A model generated the notes under the pieces. That model was given only the letters and a program-made list of their open reading frames with translations. It was not told the origin of the DNA and did not search any database. From a virus, in the IMG/VR virus record IMGVR_UViG_3300020394_000862, positions 18,224 through 82,223 of that record: a stretch of 64,000 bases of DNA; one strand, given 5' to 3'. The translations under genes were made by a program, and so were the position numbers. This document shows, piece after piece, positions 16,361-24,851 of this stretch (positions are counted from its first letter, which is position 1; each line of letters starts with the position of its first letter).

Positions 16361-17404
16361 TTAGTTTTGGCGAGAACGGATCTTAGCCAGAATATCATTT
16401 ACGCTAGAGTCAGAACTAGACGGTGCAGCCGGGGCAGCTGGTGCCGGCGTAGCGCTTGCAGCAGGTGCTGGGCGTGACTCTTGGCGTGGTTCAGCAGTAG
16501 AAGGTTTAAACGGAGGAGCATCGTCTGTTTTAGCTGACTGAGCAGGGGCAGCTGGCGTAGACGGAGCCTGTTTAGTACCTTGTTCTGAGTTGTTCGACTC
16601 AGTTTTCAATCCATAAGGACGGAAGTGTTCACCCCAACGAGAAGGGTCATACGGTTCGCCACTTACACTTGCTTCAAACATTTCTTTAATGATTAACAAG
16701 TCCTCGTCAGACGGAACCTTAGGAAGCAATGTATTCAGATCTTTAAGCTCGTAGTTCTGAATTGCATCCATGTGCTCTTGACTAAGCGCAGACTCGTTAC
16801 GAGACCAGTTTGACGTGGTGTAATCAGCGTATTGGCCGTTCTTAGTTTTCTTTATAACAAAGTTTGTACCGTTGTTATAGTCAGTTGGCGTGTGAAGCAT
16901 ATCAGGGTCAAGTAGTCCCTCGCGCACATTCTTGAATATTTGCGAGTTAATATTGAATTGTCTGATAGGGTTCTCAGGCGGCTGTTCTTCATTAGTTGGA
17001 TCTTGTAAAACAAAACCCTGCATAATATAAGAACGTTTCTTCCAGTACTTGCGTGCTAGGCTATCCATATCAGTGTTAAACCACGATGATACTTCACGAC
17101 TAACAGGGCAAGATCTGCCGTCATTGTACATTTCAACACAAGGAACCTGTACGATAAAAGGTTTACCCTTGTTAAAGTCCGGTTGGCCAAGCACCGAAGA
17201 AAACTCAAGCTTGATCATTTGCTTTTCACGCCAGAAATAGACGTTGTCGGCATTTGCATCAGGAAGGAATCTTACTTCAATACGGGAATCGTCAGGAGCA
17301 TCCCAGTGACGATAAAGTGGGCTTGGTCCACGTGATGAACCTTGGTTGTCTTTTTGAGCGGCAGCACGTTGTAGACGTGCACGAATTTCATTAATATCCG
17401 GCAT
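16361..17404 (-). CDS. 32: Single-stranded DNA-binding protein gp32
   Basis: 347 aa (T4 gp32 301). The N-terminal basic segment, OB-fold core and long acidic Pro/Ala-rich C-terminal tail with a final SDSSVNDILAKI follow gp32 organisation; the tail binds replication and recombination partners. Core features include PLYRHWDAP and EVRFLPD. Of the T4 zinc ligands only a Cys pair (CVEMYNDGRSC) is seen, so zinc binding may be absent or different. Leads the uvsX-uvsY-uvsW block. It has its own strong promoter at 17533-17562 and a repeat-bearing leader (17403-17502) likely used for autoregulation. Confidence 0.93.
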   Translation of the reverse strand: MPDINEIRARLQRAAAQKDNQGSSRGPSPLYRHWDAPDDSRIEVRFLPDANADNVYFWREKQMIKLEFSSVLGQPDFNKGKPFIVQVPCVEMYNDGRSCPVSREVSSWFNTDMDSLARKYWKKRSYIMQGFVLQDPTNEEQPPENPIRQFNINSQIFKNVREGLLDPDMLHTPTDYNNGTNFVIKKTKNGQYADYTTSNWSRNESALSQEHMDAIQNYELKDLNTLLPKVPSDEDLLIIKEMFEASVSGEPYDPSRWGEHFRPYGLKTESNNSEQGTKQAPSTPAAPAQSAKTDDAPPFKPSTAEPRQESRPAPAASATPAPAAPAAPSSSDSSVNDILAKIRSRQN

Positions 17405-17502
17405 TTTACGATACTCTTAATTTATTTTTATTGTTATAATTTACGGCTATCTAATTTACGAAACAAAATTTACGATTCAAAATTTACGATTCAAAATTTA
17501 CA
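17403..17502 (-). promoter_or_regulatory. Gene 32 leader with AATTTAC repeats (putative autoregulatory operator)
   Basis: The leader RNA has five copies of GTAAATT (AATTTAC on the plus strand at 17438, 17453, 17467, 17481 and 17495), a period of 14-15 bases. Two of the repeats extend to GTAAATTTTGAATC. A sixth partial copy, CGTAAAATG, includes the start codon. A/U-rich unstructured repeats of this kind are where T4 gp32 binds its own mRNA cooperatively to stop translation. That this leader does the same is inference. Confidence 0.6.
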
Positions 17503-17532
17503 TTTTCATTTAGTGCCATAATGAGCAAGTTC

Positions 17533-17562
17533 ATTGTAGCACTGTCTTTATTTAGTTGTCAA
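17533..17562 (-). promoter_or_regulatory. Strong sigma70-like promoter for gene 32
   Basis: TTGACA (perfect), 18-bp spacer, TACAAT on the minus strand. Start of transcription is expected near 17526, which puts all leader repeats in the RNA. Confidence 0.75.
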
Positions 17563-17573
17563 GGATAATTTTT

Positions 17574-17601
17574 GTTAGAAAAGTTTTCACTTTTTTCTAA
17601 C
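17574..17601. repeat. 9-bp inverted repeat GTTAGAAAA
   Basis: GTTAGAAAA and TTTTCTAAC with 10 bases between, just upstream of the gene 32 promoter. No T-run follows on either strand. It could be an operator or an extra terminator arm; undecided. Confidence 0.35.
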
Positions 17602-17619
17602 AGGGAGGTGGATTGAAGA

Positions 17620-17640
17620 AAGGCAGCGTATAGCTGCCTT
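17620..17640 (-). terminator. Terminator after the 367-aa gene
   Basis: AAGGCAGC / GCTGCCTT stem with a 5-base loop, followed on the minus strand by TTTCTTC; four bases after the stop of the upstream gene. Confidence 0.65.
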
Positions 17641-17643
17641 GTA

Positions 17644-18747
17644 TTACTTTACTTTGTCTGCTAGTTCGCCTTTGGCAAGTGACACTATTGCTTTACGACG
17701 TTTCTCGTCATAACTGTCCCAGACTTCTTCGATTGCTTGTCGTACGGACTTGTAGAACACATCGCTGGATTCTTCCATCTCTTTCATTACGAAATCGAAC
17801 TCGTCGCCTGCGTCTTCAAACATAAACGACTTGGGGAGGATGCCCTTCTTTTCCTTCTTAACTTTCTCGCTAACCATAGCAATAATGTTTTCAGGTGTTT
17901 TGTATCTACGTATGATGCCAGAGACTTTGCGACTATAAGGTGCTCTATCAGCTACGCCGCCTGTGGCAACTGCGCCCGCTGTTATAGTTTCCTGCAAGCT
18001 TGCAATAATATCCGACACTTCGCCGTCAGTACCTACTTTTAAAAAGTCTTGTATTTGGCCGTTGATATCCTTTGCAGCTTTAGTCGCAAGGTTGTACTCA
18101 ACCGGATCCTTTTTGCGGATAAAGTTTCTGTACTGGCCTATCATACGTATGCGCTCAGACGCCTCGTATAACGATTCAGCTATATCATCGCTGTACTCGC
18201 CGCCTACTTCTAAATGCTTAGCGATAGCGCGTGCGCCCATAACATGTGGCCATGGCATCATGTACTTTTTGCCATGTGACGTTATTTCAATCTCACGTAG
18301 CTTAGACATGCGTGATTGGGCATTGTCGTTTACTGCACTAGTATGGCGGTAAGTGATTACTGTGTTTTCGCCAACTTTTTGATAGCTGGTTTTGGTCTTG
18401 CCGTACATGCTACTGAACATTTTAGATTCAGTAATTTCTTGTGCGAAGTCTTTAGGCACGATGCTCTTCCCGAATACTTTTAAGTTAAATGACTTTCTGT
18501 TTTGGTGGGCAAGTGTTTTAAGGGAGTCAATGATATCTTCTATATCAGTAAGCTGCACCTCAGTACCCTTGTTTAACTCCACCATGTCTTCACTAACGTA
18601 AACCATAATATTAGGCTTTTCTATAAAGAAACGAACAGCTGAGTCGGCTGTCATTACTTGCTTGCCGTCTTGGTCAAATAGTGATATATTGTTGTACTTA
18701 GAGTGCAATAGTTTGAACACTTTAAGTGAGATTTCTGATTGTACCAT
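17644..18747 (-). CDS. Hypothetical protein, 367 aa
   Basis: Charged protein with a predicted helical C-terminal half (KKEKKGILPKSFMFEDAGDEFD, then EEVWDSYDEKRRKAIVSLAKG) and no recognised catalytic motif. It directly follows the terminase large subunit and has its own TATAAATA motif overlapping the terminase stop codon, so it is probably expressed late. A virion or packaging role is guesswork. Confidence 0.6.
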   Translation of the reverse strand: MVQSEISLKVFKLLHSKYNNISLFDQDGKQVMTADSAVRFFIEKPNIMVYVSEDMVELNKGTEVQLTDIEDIIDSLKTLAHQNRKSFNLKVFGKSIVPKDFAQEITESKMFSSMYGKTKTSYQKVGENTVITYRHTSAVNDNAQSRMSKLREIEITSHGKKYMMPWPHVMGARAIAKHLEVGGEYSDDIAESLYEASERIRMIGQYRNFIRKKDPVEYNLATKAAKDINGQIQDFLKVGTDGEVSDIIASLQETITAGAVATGGVADRAPYSRKVSGIIRRYKTPENIIAMVSEKVKKEKKGILPKSFMFEDAGDEFDFVMKEMEESSDVFYKSVRQAIEEVWDSYDEKRRKAIVSLAKGELADKVK

Positions 18748-18766
18748 AATTTTTGCCGTTTTCCTT

Positions 18767-18774
18767 TATTTATA
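18767..18774 (-). promoter_or_regulatory. Late promoter TATAAATA
   Basis: Exact T4 late consensus on the minus strand, overlapping the terminase stop codon and 20 bp upstream of the 367-aa gene. Confidence 0.6.
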
Positions 18775-20305
18775 AGATCCCAAGGGGCATAGGTTCCTCA
18801 AACGATTCTTCGTCCATATAGCCCGTGACAGCATCCATGATCTCGTCGTCCCACTTACTTATTACGTCAATAATACGTACAGCCAGAAGAAGTGACAGAA
18901 CTAGATCATCGTGGTTTCCGTCTTTGGCTTTGTACGTAGCGCCTGAACTAACGAATGTTTTAAATTCACCGATAAGGAACTTACTAAACACCTGAAGCGT
19001 GTCGCTCTCTATCCACGACTTCATCTTGGCACAGTACTCTAGTTTGCTGCGGTTAGTTAGTGTAAATCCTTTACGCTTGCCGCCTTGTGCTGAAACAAAA
19101 ATACCGGGTATGTTTTCTTCGCCCATTGCACGGATTACTGATAAGCCAGCCTCACCTAACGTATTGTTTTCTAAACTCCAATAAATCTCGTTGGCACCTG
19201 CTTCATCAAGTGTTTCACATATGTGCCGCAACATACCGACTTGCTTTTCAATTATAGTACGCTTAGATTGCCACTCAGCTATTTGTTCCATACTCGGCAA
19301 CTCAATAACCTGTATAGCAGCGAAGTCGCCGCCAGTACCCATGCTAGGATCCAAGGCAACTACGTAATCCATGCCCTCGGCCGGTGTGTTAAACCAACGT
19401 ATTGTGCCTTCTTTATAAAGCGGATCAATATGCTCCCAGTCAAACATGAACTTAGGACTAATAAGAGTTTCGTCAAACGATATGAACTGGTTCTCGTGCT
19501 CACGTTTGAATCGCTCTTCGCCGATTTTGTTGAATTCTTCATGGTACCAATCCTCGTCGCGATCAGGATGTTCGCGCCAATCAGCAAAGTATGGTCTAAA
19601 TCCGTTAATACCGACTGGACGCTCGTTGCCGTTGTCGTCTATTAACTTGTTAGCCTGACGCCAAATTTCAGAGAACTGGTCTTCGTCGTTGTTCGGTGTA
19701 GATGTGATTATACATTTACCACCTGTTGATAACGTCGGCGATAGTGCTGTCCAGAATTCTTTAGCGATACGGGGCTGTACGAATGCAAATTCATCCATGT
19801 ATACCAATGATATTGACAAACCACGACCTGAGTTCTCAGTTGTTGCCTGCGCCACGATACGAGAGCCATTGTCAAATTCTATGGAGTGCTTGTTGTACGC
19901 TACTACGCCGCTTCGCACGTAGTCCGGACAGTTTTCGTAGCCGTATCTTATACGGTGCATGATCTCTTTAGCGCCGTCGTGTTTGTTAGATACGATCAAT
20001 ATCATACTGTCAGGCACAAACATAGCATACCAAAGAAGATAGGCAGCCGCTATCGTGGACTTACCCATCTGCCTTGATACGAGACTTATAGAGCTTCGAT
20101 AGTTGTGATAGCTATCAATCAACCCGTACTGGAAGTCAAAAGGCTTAAGCTTCATTGACCCTTTAGTAGGGTGCTGTATCTGAAAATAGTTTTCAATAAA
20201 ATGAAGATGTCCGTTATCCGGGTTGCCGCACTTTACAAGCTCACCTAACTGTGCTTTAGTATAGGCCGTTTTAGAGTGCGGGGTTTTTACTAACGCATCA
20301 GACAT
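18770..20305 (-). CDS. 17: Terminase large subunit gp17
   Basis: 511 aa (T4 gp17 610). The ATPase has SRQMGKST at residues 77-84 in the place of T4's SRQLGKTT, Walker B LVYMDEFAF near 170 and the coupling motif CIITSTPN. The C-terminal nuclease begins with VVALDPSMGTGGDFAA, supplying a catalytic Asp, and has later acidic residues (DGNHDD). It pumps DNA into the prohead through the portal and cuts concatemers. The small subunit lies two genes upstream on the same strand. Confidence 0.95.
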   Translation of the reverse strand: MSDALVKTPHSKTAYTKAQLGELVKCGNPDNGHLHFIENYFQIQHPTKGSMKLKPFDFQYGLIDSYHNYRSSISLVSRQMGKSTIAAAYLLWYAMFVPDSMILIVSNKHDGAKEIMHRIRYGYENCPDYVRSGVVAYNKHSIEFDNGSRIVAQATTENSGRGLSISLVYMDEFAFVQPRIAKEFWTALSPTLSTGGKCIITSTPNNDEDQFSEIWRQANKLIDDNGNERPVGINGFRPYFADWREHPDRDEDWYHEEFNKIGEERFKREHENQFISFDETLISPKFMFDWEHIDPLYKEGTIRWFNTPAEGMDYVVALDPSMGTGGDFAAIQVIELPSMEQIAEWQSKRTIIEKQVGMLRHICETLDEAGANEIYWSLENNTLGEAGLSVIRAMGEENIPGIFVSAQGGKRKGFTLTNRSKLEYCAKMKSWIESDTLQVFSKFLIGEFKTFVSSGATYKAKDGNHDDLVLSLLLAVRIIDVISKWDDEIMDAVTGYMDEESFEEPMPLGIL

Positions 20306-20725
20306 TTAAACCTCGTACTTTTTGGATGTGGTTTTGAAATTAGACTTGCGCATAACAGTCTTAGCGAATAAAGTCCACTGCTTCTTGCGGCGGTCAAAGT
20401 CAATTACAAACGGACCGTTTAAATCCGTTTCTTTGTCGTGTATTACGCCCTGTTCGCTTTTGCGGATCGTGGAAAAATCTGACCCGTAGTCGCGCTGGGC
20501 TTTACCAAACATTTTAAAAAGTTCGCCGGTTGTTATTTGCTTTTTGTTGCGCTGGTCGTTTACTCTATCAAGGAAATGGCGAGTGAACTCAATATCTAGA
20601 CCATGCTTCGCATAAAGCTGATCTAGATATTTTTCAAGCTCATCAAGCTCTGACTTAGTGATAGGTCTGTCCGGCGGCGTGCTGGTAAACTCGTATAGCG
20701 GATTAAGAACTTCACTTATTCGCAC
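20306..20725 (-). CDS. Conserved phage protein, 139 aa
   Basis: Basic protein with HFLDRVNDQRNKKQIT, followed by ELFKMFGKAQRDYG. I associate this pattern with small proteins of marine T4-like phages, but not with a known function. It abuts the terminase start with no gap, so it may act in packaging or head assembly. Confidence 0.6.
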   Translation of the reverse strand: MRISEVLNPLYEFTSTPPDRPITKSELDELEKYLDQLYAKHGLDIEFTRHFLDRVNDQRNKKQITTGELFKMFGKAQRDYGSDFSTIRKSEQGVIHDKETDLNGPFVIDFDRRKKQWTLFAKTVMRKSNFKTTSKKYEV

Positions 20726-20727
20726 AG

Positions 20728-21387
20728 TTACGCTCCTGGATCAGGATTATCTACACTTGAAAACAGGCTTATGCCTTCAGGCGCATTAGGGCGAGCAGTA
20801 TAAGAACTTTCTACGCTGTCGCGCTCTTCGTCGTATGTTGCAATATCACGCTCAAATCCAGACGTTTCCTTGTTCATGTCATATTTGCTCAGCTTGAAAT
20901 GCTCAGGATGTTCGTACTCAGCAACCTCCACAACTTCAGGATCAGTTTGTGGAATCTCGTCGTCTTGTATTTCGTGTGACACTTTAGGTACATATTCGCT
21001 GTCGTCATCTTCGCACATAACTGGCGGTGTAGCGCGTGCGTGCACGTCTACTACTAAGTGCAAGTTGGTCTCGTCCATTCGTAGCGCATGATTAAGATGG
21101 CGACGAATTTCATCATTGGTTGACGGGTACTTGACCACATATTTGCAGTGCGTAACAAACGTTGGACCTAGATTAGGGAATGCCGGATGGCATGTAACTA
21201 CTGGTGTCTCACTATACCCAGTTGATTCAACGATATCTAGCTTAGAGATTATTGCTTCGATAACCTCTTCGATATCGTCTTCCATGTGCACGTTTGCTAG
21301 CTTTACTTGCACCTCATATGTTTTGTTAGATTCACCCAAGTAATCTGAAAATTTTCGTGTAAAATTAAGACTCATTCTTCGCAGCAT
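20728..21387 (-). CDS. Hypothetical protein, 219 aa
   Basis: Begins inside the 3' end of the terminase small subunit gene. Two starts are possible (21387 and 21375, MSLNFTRK); neither has a clear ribosome-binding site, so coupled translation is likely. The middle is acidic (SHEIQDDEIPQTDPEVVEVA). No family recognised. Confidence 0.6.
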   Translation of the reverse strand: MLRRMSLNFTRKFSDYLGESNKTYEVQVKLANVHMEDDIEEVIEAIISKLDIVESTGYSETPVVTCHPAFPNLGPTFVTHCKYVVKYPSTNDEIRRHLNHALRMDETNLHLVVDVHARATPPVMCEDDDSEYVPKVSHEIQDDEIPQTDPEVVEVAEYEHPEHFKLSKYDMNKETSGFERDIATYDEERDSVESSYTARPNAPEGISLFSSVDNPDPGA

Positions 21388-21856
21388 CCCTGATTTGCTT
21401 TAATATTTCTTCACGGTCTAACGTAACACCGTCGCCGCCCTGTCCCTTACTAGGGTCTACATCATTATCTAGCTTGGCTTTTTTCATTAGCATGTCTAAG
21501 ATTTTAAGCTTTCTGTCTGCCTTAGCCGAAGAGCTATCGTGTGCAATCTTTAGCATAGTTGCCGCGACTTCAAACATACGCCCAGCAGCGTTGTCGTTTA
21601 CTTGCAAGCCTAGGTCCATCAAGTCTTTAAAAGACTGCATGGCCTTAGCCGAGATCTGATTCATCTCTTCCTCGTGTTCTTCTAGCCCGTTTATATTAGG
21701 CAAGCTAACGTCGAGTTTCTCCATTGCACTTAAACGATCAACCAACTCTTGCTTGGTTTCTTTTGAATTAGATATAACTTCTTTATCGTCTATAATATCT
21801 CGTAAATCGCTTGCCGGCATCATGTCTAAGGATTCTTCTACTTTTTTGTTTAGCAT
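21365..21856 (-). CDS. 16: Terminase small subunit gp16
   Basis: 163 aa, equal to T4 gp16 in size (164). Mostly helical: the segment QSFKDLMDLGLQVNDNAAGRMFEVAATMLKIAHDSSSAK, split over residues about 90-130, follows gp16, where such helices form the coiled-coil ring that recognises DNA and stimulates gp17. Starts at ATG 21856; an in-frame GTG nine bases earlier is within the GGTGG that probably serves as ribosome-binding site. A late-type motif lies 25 bp upstream. Confidence 0.8.
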   Translation of the reverse strand: MLNKKVEESLDMMPASDLRDIIDDKEVISNSKETKQELVDRLSAMEKLDVSLPNINGLEEHEEEMNQISAKAMQSFKDLMDLGLQVNDNAAGRMFEVAATMLKIAHDSSSAKADRKLKILDMLMKKAKLDNDVDPSKGQGGDGVTLDREEILKQIRDAAKNES

Positions 21857-21880
21857 TACTACCACCAGATTTATTTCTTT

Positions 21881-21887
21881 TATTTAG
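21881..21887 (-). promoter_or_regulatory. Late-promoter-like motif CTAAATA (terminase operon)
   Basis: Minus-strand CTAAATA, 25 bp upstream of gene 16. Confidence 0.55.
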
Positions 21888-21897
21888 TTAAAATGTG

Positions 21898-21926
21898 TTG
21901 ACAACATGATCGGCTGGTGCAATACT
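21898..21926 (+). promoter_or_regulatory. Plus-strand promoter for the 201-aa gene
   Basis: TTGACA, 17-bp spacer, AATACT (4 of 6). It leaves a 130-base leader before ATG 22063. The 21888-22062 stretch holds no ORF. Confidence 0.5.
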
Positions 21927-22062
21927 ACGCTTGAAATGACTTATCCAACTACGGTATTAATTGTGGTTGTAGAGCATCGAAGGATGCAACTGGCGCAGAA
22001 TTAGGATTCGTATGCCAAAATAATTTATTGTAAACTTATCAAATCCCATGAGGAACTATAGT

Positions 22063-22668
22063 ATGTCAAAACGTGACGTTATTAACGAAATGATCAAAGA
22101 CCGCGCAGCTTATATTGAAGGAAAAACACCTGTTCGTATTGCTGGGCTTGAATCAATCCACGCTGTGGTTTATATTTCTGACGACCCAGAAAACAAAAAA
22201 TTCCAAGCAGCTATGTTCCAAGGTAAGCGTGCAACACCTGACGCGTTTTTTGCATATGATAGCGCAGAAGTTCGCGACGCACGTATTAACGATTGGGTCA
22301 AGCCACTAGCCGAGCGTGTTGCACGTAAGGAAGCTAAAAAGCTTGAAACTCGTGCTAAGCGCATGAAACCGCTAGGCATTTCTAAAGGTGAAGTGTTCTA
22401 TACAGCCGAAGAAGGTCCAGCGACATTTTACGAAGTTACCGGACTAAAAGGTCCTACTGGCATCAAGCTACGCCGTATTAAGTCTGAGACAATTTCACCG
22501 AATACGTTTGTTCCTGTTCCAGGCAAGTTCGACGGTGACGAAATGATTTATAACGTTGAAACCCGTAAGCTTACCGCCCAAGTTAATGGCCAAACTGCAC
22601 AGCGCCTTAACTCAACCGGTACTGGTAAATCACGAGCGTTTGATTCAGTTTACACTACTAACGCGTAA
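22063..22668 (+). CDS. Hypothetical protein, 201 aa
   Basis: Start at 22063 (MSKRDVINEM) with GAGGAA seven bases upstream. Basic, lysine-rich central helix (ERVARKEAKKLETRAKRMK) followed by a beta-rich C-terminal domain. A single-gene transcription unit on the plus strand with its own promoter and strong terminator, an arrangement that suits a protein needed in quantity. Not recognised. Confidence 0.7.
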   Translation: MSKRDVINEMIKDRAAYIEGKTPVRIAGLESIHAVVYISDDPENKKFQAAMFQGKRATPDAFFAYDSAEVRDARINDWVKPLAERVARKEAKKLETRAKRMKPLGISKGEVFYTAEEGPATFYEVTGLKGPTGIKLRRIKSETISPNTFVPVPGKFDGDEMIYNVETRKLTAQVNGQTAQRLNSTGTGKSRAFDSVYTTNA

Positions 22669-22681
22669 TTATACACATACG

Positions 22682-22710
22682 AAAACAGGGCTTATCCGAA
22701 GCCCTGTTTT
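22682..22710. terminator. Bidirectional intrinsic terminator
   Basis: Perfect 12-bp stem AAAACAGGGCTT / AAGCCCTGTTTT, 5-base loop, T-run on the plus strand and A-run before it. It ends the plus-strand gene and contains the stop codon of gene 4 on the other strand. Confidence 0.85.
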
Positions 22711-23153
22711 TTTCTTTTTGTTCCACTCTTCTTCCCGAACAACTGATCCTCAGTTAATATCCGAAAAGTTATTCCGCGCATTTTGCTGAAGTTACTTGCT
22801 GCCTCCCATTTTGCTGCATTGATAACTTGCTGTGTTTTATCGTTTTTACTTTTTGCACGACTTTCGTGTGTCTGACTAGCGGGTTTTATTTCAATCAAAT
22901 CCACTACAACAGAGCCGTCAGCTTTCGTATACTTTATTAGAAAGTCAGGAATGTAGTTAGCGGGGCGGCCAGTTTGGGGGTTGACATAAGGTATTTTTAT
23001 AGGTTCGGATGCCCATTCAAGTACAGATGGGTGGTGATCCAACGTGTGCATGAATCCCCTTTCCCACGAAGATCTATATGTAGGGCGCTTATTACCGACA
23101 TACTTTTCGGTATTTTGTACTTCGTATATACCTTGACTAAATCGGTTTCTCAT
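22692..23153 (-). CDS. 4: Head completion protein gp4
   Basis: 153 aa, matching T4 gp4 (150). Landmarks: YVGNKRPTYRSSWERGFMHT near residue 20, WASEPIKIPY, YIPDFLI and VVDLIEIKP. The DxxI/EIKP pattern resembles the nuclease-like fold assigned to this family. gp4 acts after DNA packaging to finish the head before tail joining. Starts at ATG 23153, overlapping the upstream stop (TGATG). The last codons lie in the terminator hairpin. Confidence 0.87.
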   Translation of the reverse strand: MRNRFSQGIYEVQNTEKYVGNKRPTYRSSWERGFMHTLDHHPSVLEWASEPIKIPYVNPQTGRPANYIPDFLIKYTKADGSVVVDLIEIKPASQTHESRAKSKNDKTQQVINAAKWEAASNFSKMRGITFRILTEDQLFGKKSGTKRKKQGFG

Positions 23154-23512
23154 CAAAATCTCTTAATGTTACGGTCTATTACTTGGTCGCTAGAGTCTCT
23201 GTATGAGCCGTATTGCATATCAGAGTACCCTAGTCTATTAAGTGTATCAATGATATCATCTGCAAGAGACAGGCTGCCTGTGGCTATCGTTTCTTGTGCA
23301 AGAGTGAACGGGCTTTTACCGGTTGTTTCAGCCAAGTTAAACATTTGCAGGGCAGCGAACTCAGCAACCGTATTACTCGCACCAGCGTTTCTGAATATAC
23401 TTACTAACGGGAATATACGTCGGTAATCAACTGACTCACGTTGATATTGCATGCCCGATAAACGCTTTTCAGCAGCCTTATTCGTATCACTTGTAAAATT
23501 AAAATCAGCCAT
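23153..23512 (-). CDS. Hypothetical protein, 119 aa
   Basis: Ala/Ser-rich helical protein between gp4 and the tube-cap gene, overlapping both (1 and 8 bp). Contains GNSTVA-like GASNTVAEFAALQMFNLAET. No motif known; a small virion or assembly protein is likely from the company it keeps. Confidence 0.6.
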   Translation of the reverse strand: MADFNFTSDTNKAAEKRLSGMQYQRESVDYRRIFPLVSIFRNAGASNTVAEFAALQMFNLAETTGKSPFTLAQETIATGSLSLADDIIDTLNRLGYSDMQYGSYRDSSDQVIDRNIKRF

Positions 23513-24845
23513 TAGTGATGCCCGGATCTTCTTGCTCTGGCTCGTCTTCCGAGTTGTACCAGTCTTTTACGCTTTCGGCTGCGCCTTTCCATTCTTCTTT
23601 TGCTGTTTCTTCTACAAAACCGGTGCCTTGCCACTTAGCGCGGTTACCTAAACGATCAGGTACATTTTTCAAGTCACTAGCTCTGAAGTTAGCAACACTA
23701 TTAATGTTAGTAAAATCAGGGAGAGCGTCAGTTACTATCTGCACGTATCCGTCAAAGCCGGGCACGTTTTCTCGCAAGCTATCCAAAAACGATTTTTCTT
23801 TCTGCTTTTCTTGCACTGCTTTCTTTGCGGCGGTTGCCGTATTACCAGCGGTGCCACCTACTGCACCTGTGCCTACAGCACCAGACAATACCGAGGTACT
23901 ACCTGCAGGGGTCGTAGTCGCGTTCTGTGCAGACGCCATGGCGTTAGCTGCCGTGTTTCTTTCGGCTTGGGCTGCGGCATTAGTGGTGTTCTGGCCCTGA
24001 TTAAGAAATATCTCAGTAGTCGGGGCAGCAGACGCGAGGTCAAATCTATTACCAATGTAGCGAGTAGGACTGCCGTCCGGGTAATAGTGCTTGCCGCCTG
24101 ATCTAATATTATCATCATAGAACGGCAGGTTGTCTTGCATAACGGCCAAGAAGTCATGGCGGTTAAACGTCTTTAATGCTACAGACTGCGGCTTAAGCGT
24201 AATATCAAACGAGTTAAAGCCGTCTTCATCATAGCTGTGGCCACCATGCTGGAATGTTGTAATGAGTGGATTCACATACTCAATTACTTGACCCTGTGGG
24301 CCACCATATAACGACACTATACGCACATACTGAAGCAAGTACTCAGGTACGTTATCTTCATCGTCCACTTTGTAGCCATGGAAGTGGAAGCCGGATCCTA
24401 TTTGTTCTTTTTCTTCTTTGTCGCCGTTTTTGTATGAATCCCACCCGGATCCGAAATAGTAACGACGGTAAAGGTTGTATAGGTGGCGAGCTCGCCCGTC
24501 TGCGCTATCAGCAATAGTCAGGCTTAAATCATTATACGACAGTCCGGTATGATACGTTATCTTCTTGTTGCGGTGATCCTTTGCATAAGCCACATCAGTG
24601 TTTATGCCGCCGCCTGTTACCGAGCGAACGATGCTCATAAGGAACGATTGCTGGATGTCTTCTTCGTACTTCCTTCCTACTTCGCTTAAGTTGTTAAACT
24701 TAAACTCAACTAAGAATAAATCTTTAGAAGTGGGTAGCGAGGTTACCGCATTTGGATTGTTGTAATCAGTAGGATCGAAGATCCTGGCGGCATGCCAGGA
24801 ATCTTGGATCACAATACCAGGGCTATTAATATCAGGCCTTGCCAT
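23505..24845 (-). CDS. Baseplate tube-cap / tube initiator protein (gp54/gp48-like)
   Basis: 446 aa from ATG 24845 (GGA nine bases upstream). Residues 40-270 contain a tail-tube-like fold: FLVEFKFN near the start, YVRIVSLYGGPQGQVIEYVNPLITTF, then FNSFDITLKPQSVALK. The last segment is the typical end of tube-related domains in T4 gp19, gp48 and gp54. The remaining 170 residues are low-complexity Ala/Thr (TTPAGSTSVLSGAVGTG) and a charged tail. It follows the tube gene by 6 bp, supporting a role at the tube-baseplate junction; which of gp48 or gp54 it replaces is unclear. Confidence 0.65.
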   Translation of the reverse strand: MARPDINSPGIVIQDSWHAARIFDPTDYNNPNAVTSLPTSKDLFLVEFKFNNLSEVGRKYEEDIQQSFLMSIVRSVTGGGINTDVAYAKDHRNKKITYHTGLSYNDLSLTIADSADGRARHLYNLYRRYYFGSGWDSYKNGDKEEKEQIGSGFHFHGYKVDDEDNVPEYLLQYVRIVSLYGGPQGQVIEYVNPLITTFQHGGHSYDEDGFNSFDITLKPQSVALKTFNRHDFLAVMQDNLPFYDDNIRSGGKHYYPDGSPTRYIGNRFDLASAAPTTEIFLNQGQNTTNAAAQAERNTAANAMASAQNATTTPAGSTSVLSGAVGTGAVGGTAGNTATAAKKAVQEKQKEKSFLDSLRENVPGFDGYVQIVTDALPDFTNINSVANFRASDLKNVPDRLGNRAKWQGTGFVEETAKEEWKGAAESVKDWYNSEDEPEQEDPGITNG

Positions 24846-24851
24846 CAATTA

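Noticed and set aside
23515-24000. 161-codon plus-strand ORF
   Set aside because: Shadow of the tube-cap gene, which has clear tail-tube motifs on the other strand.
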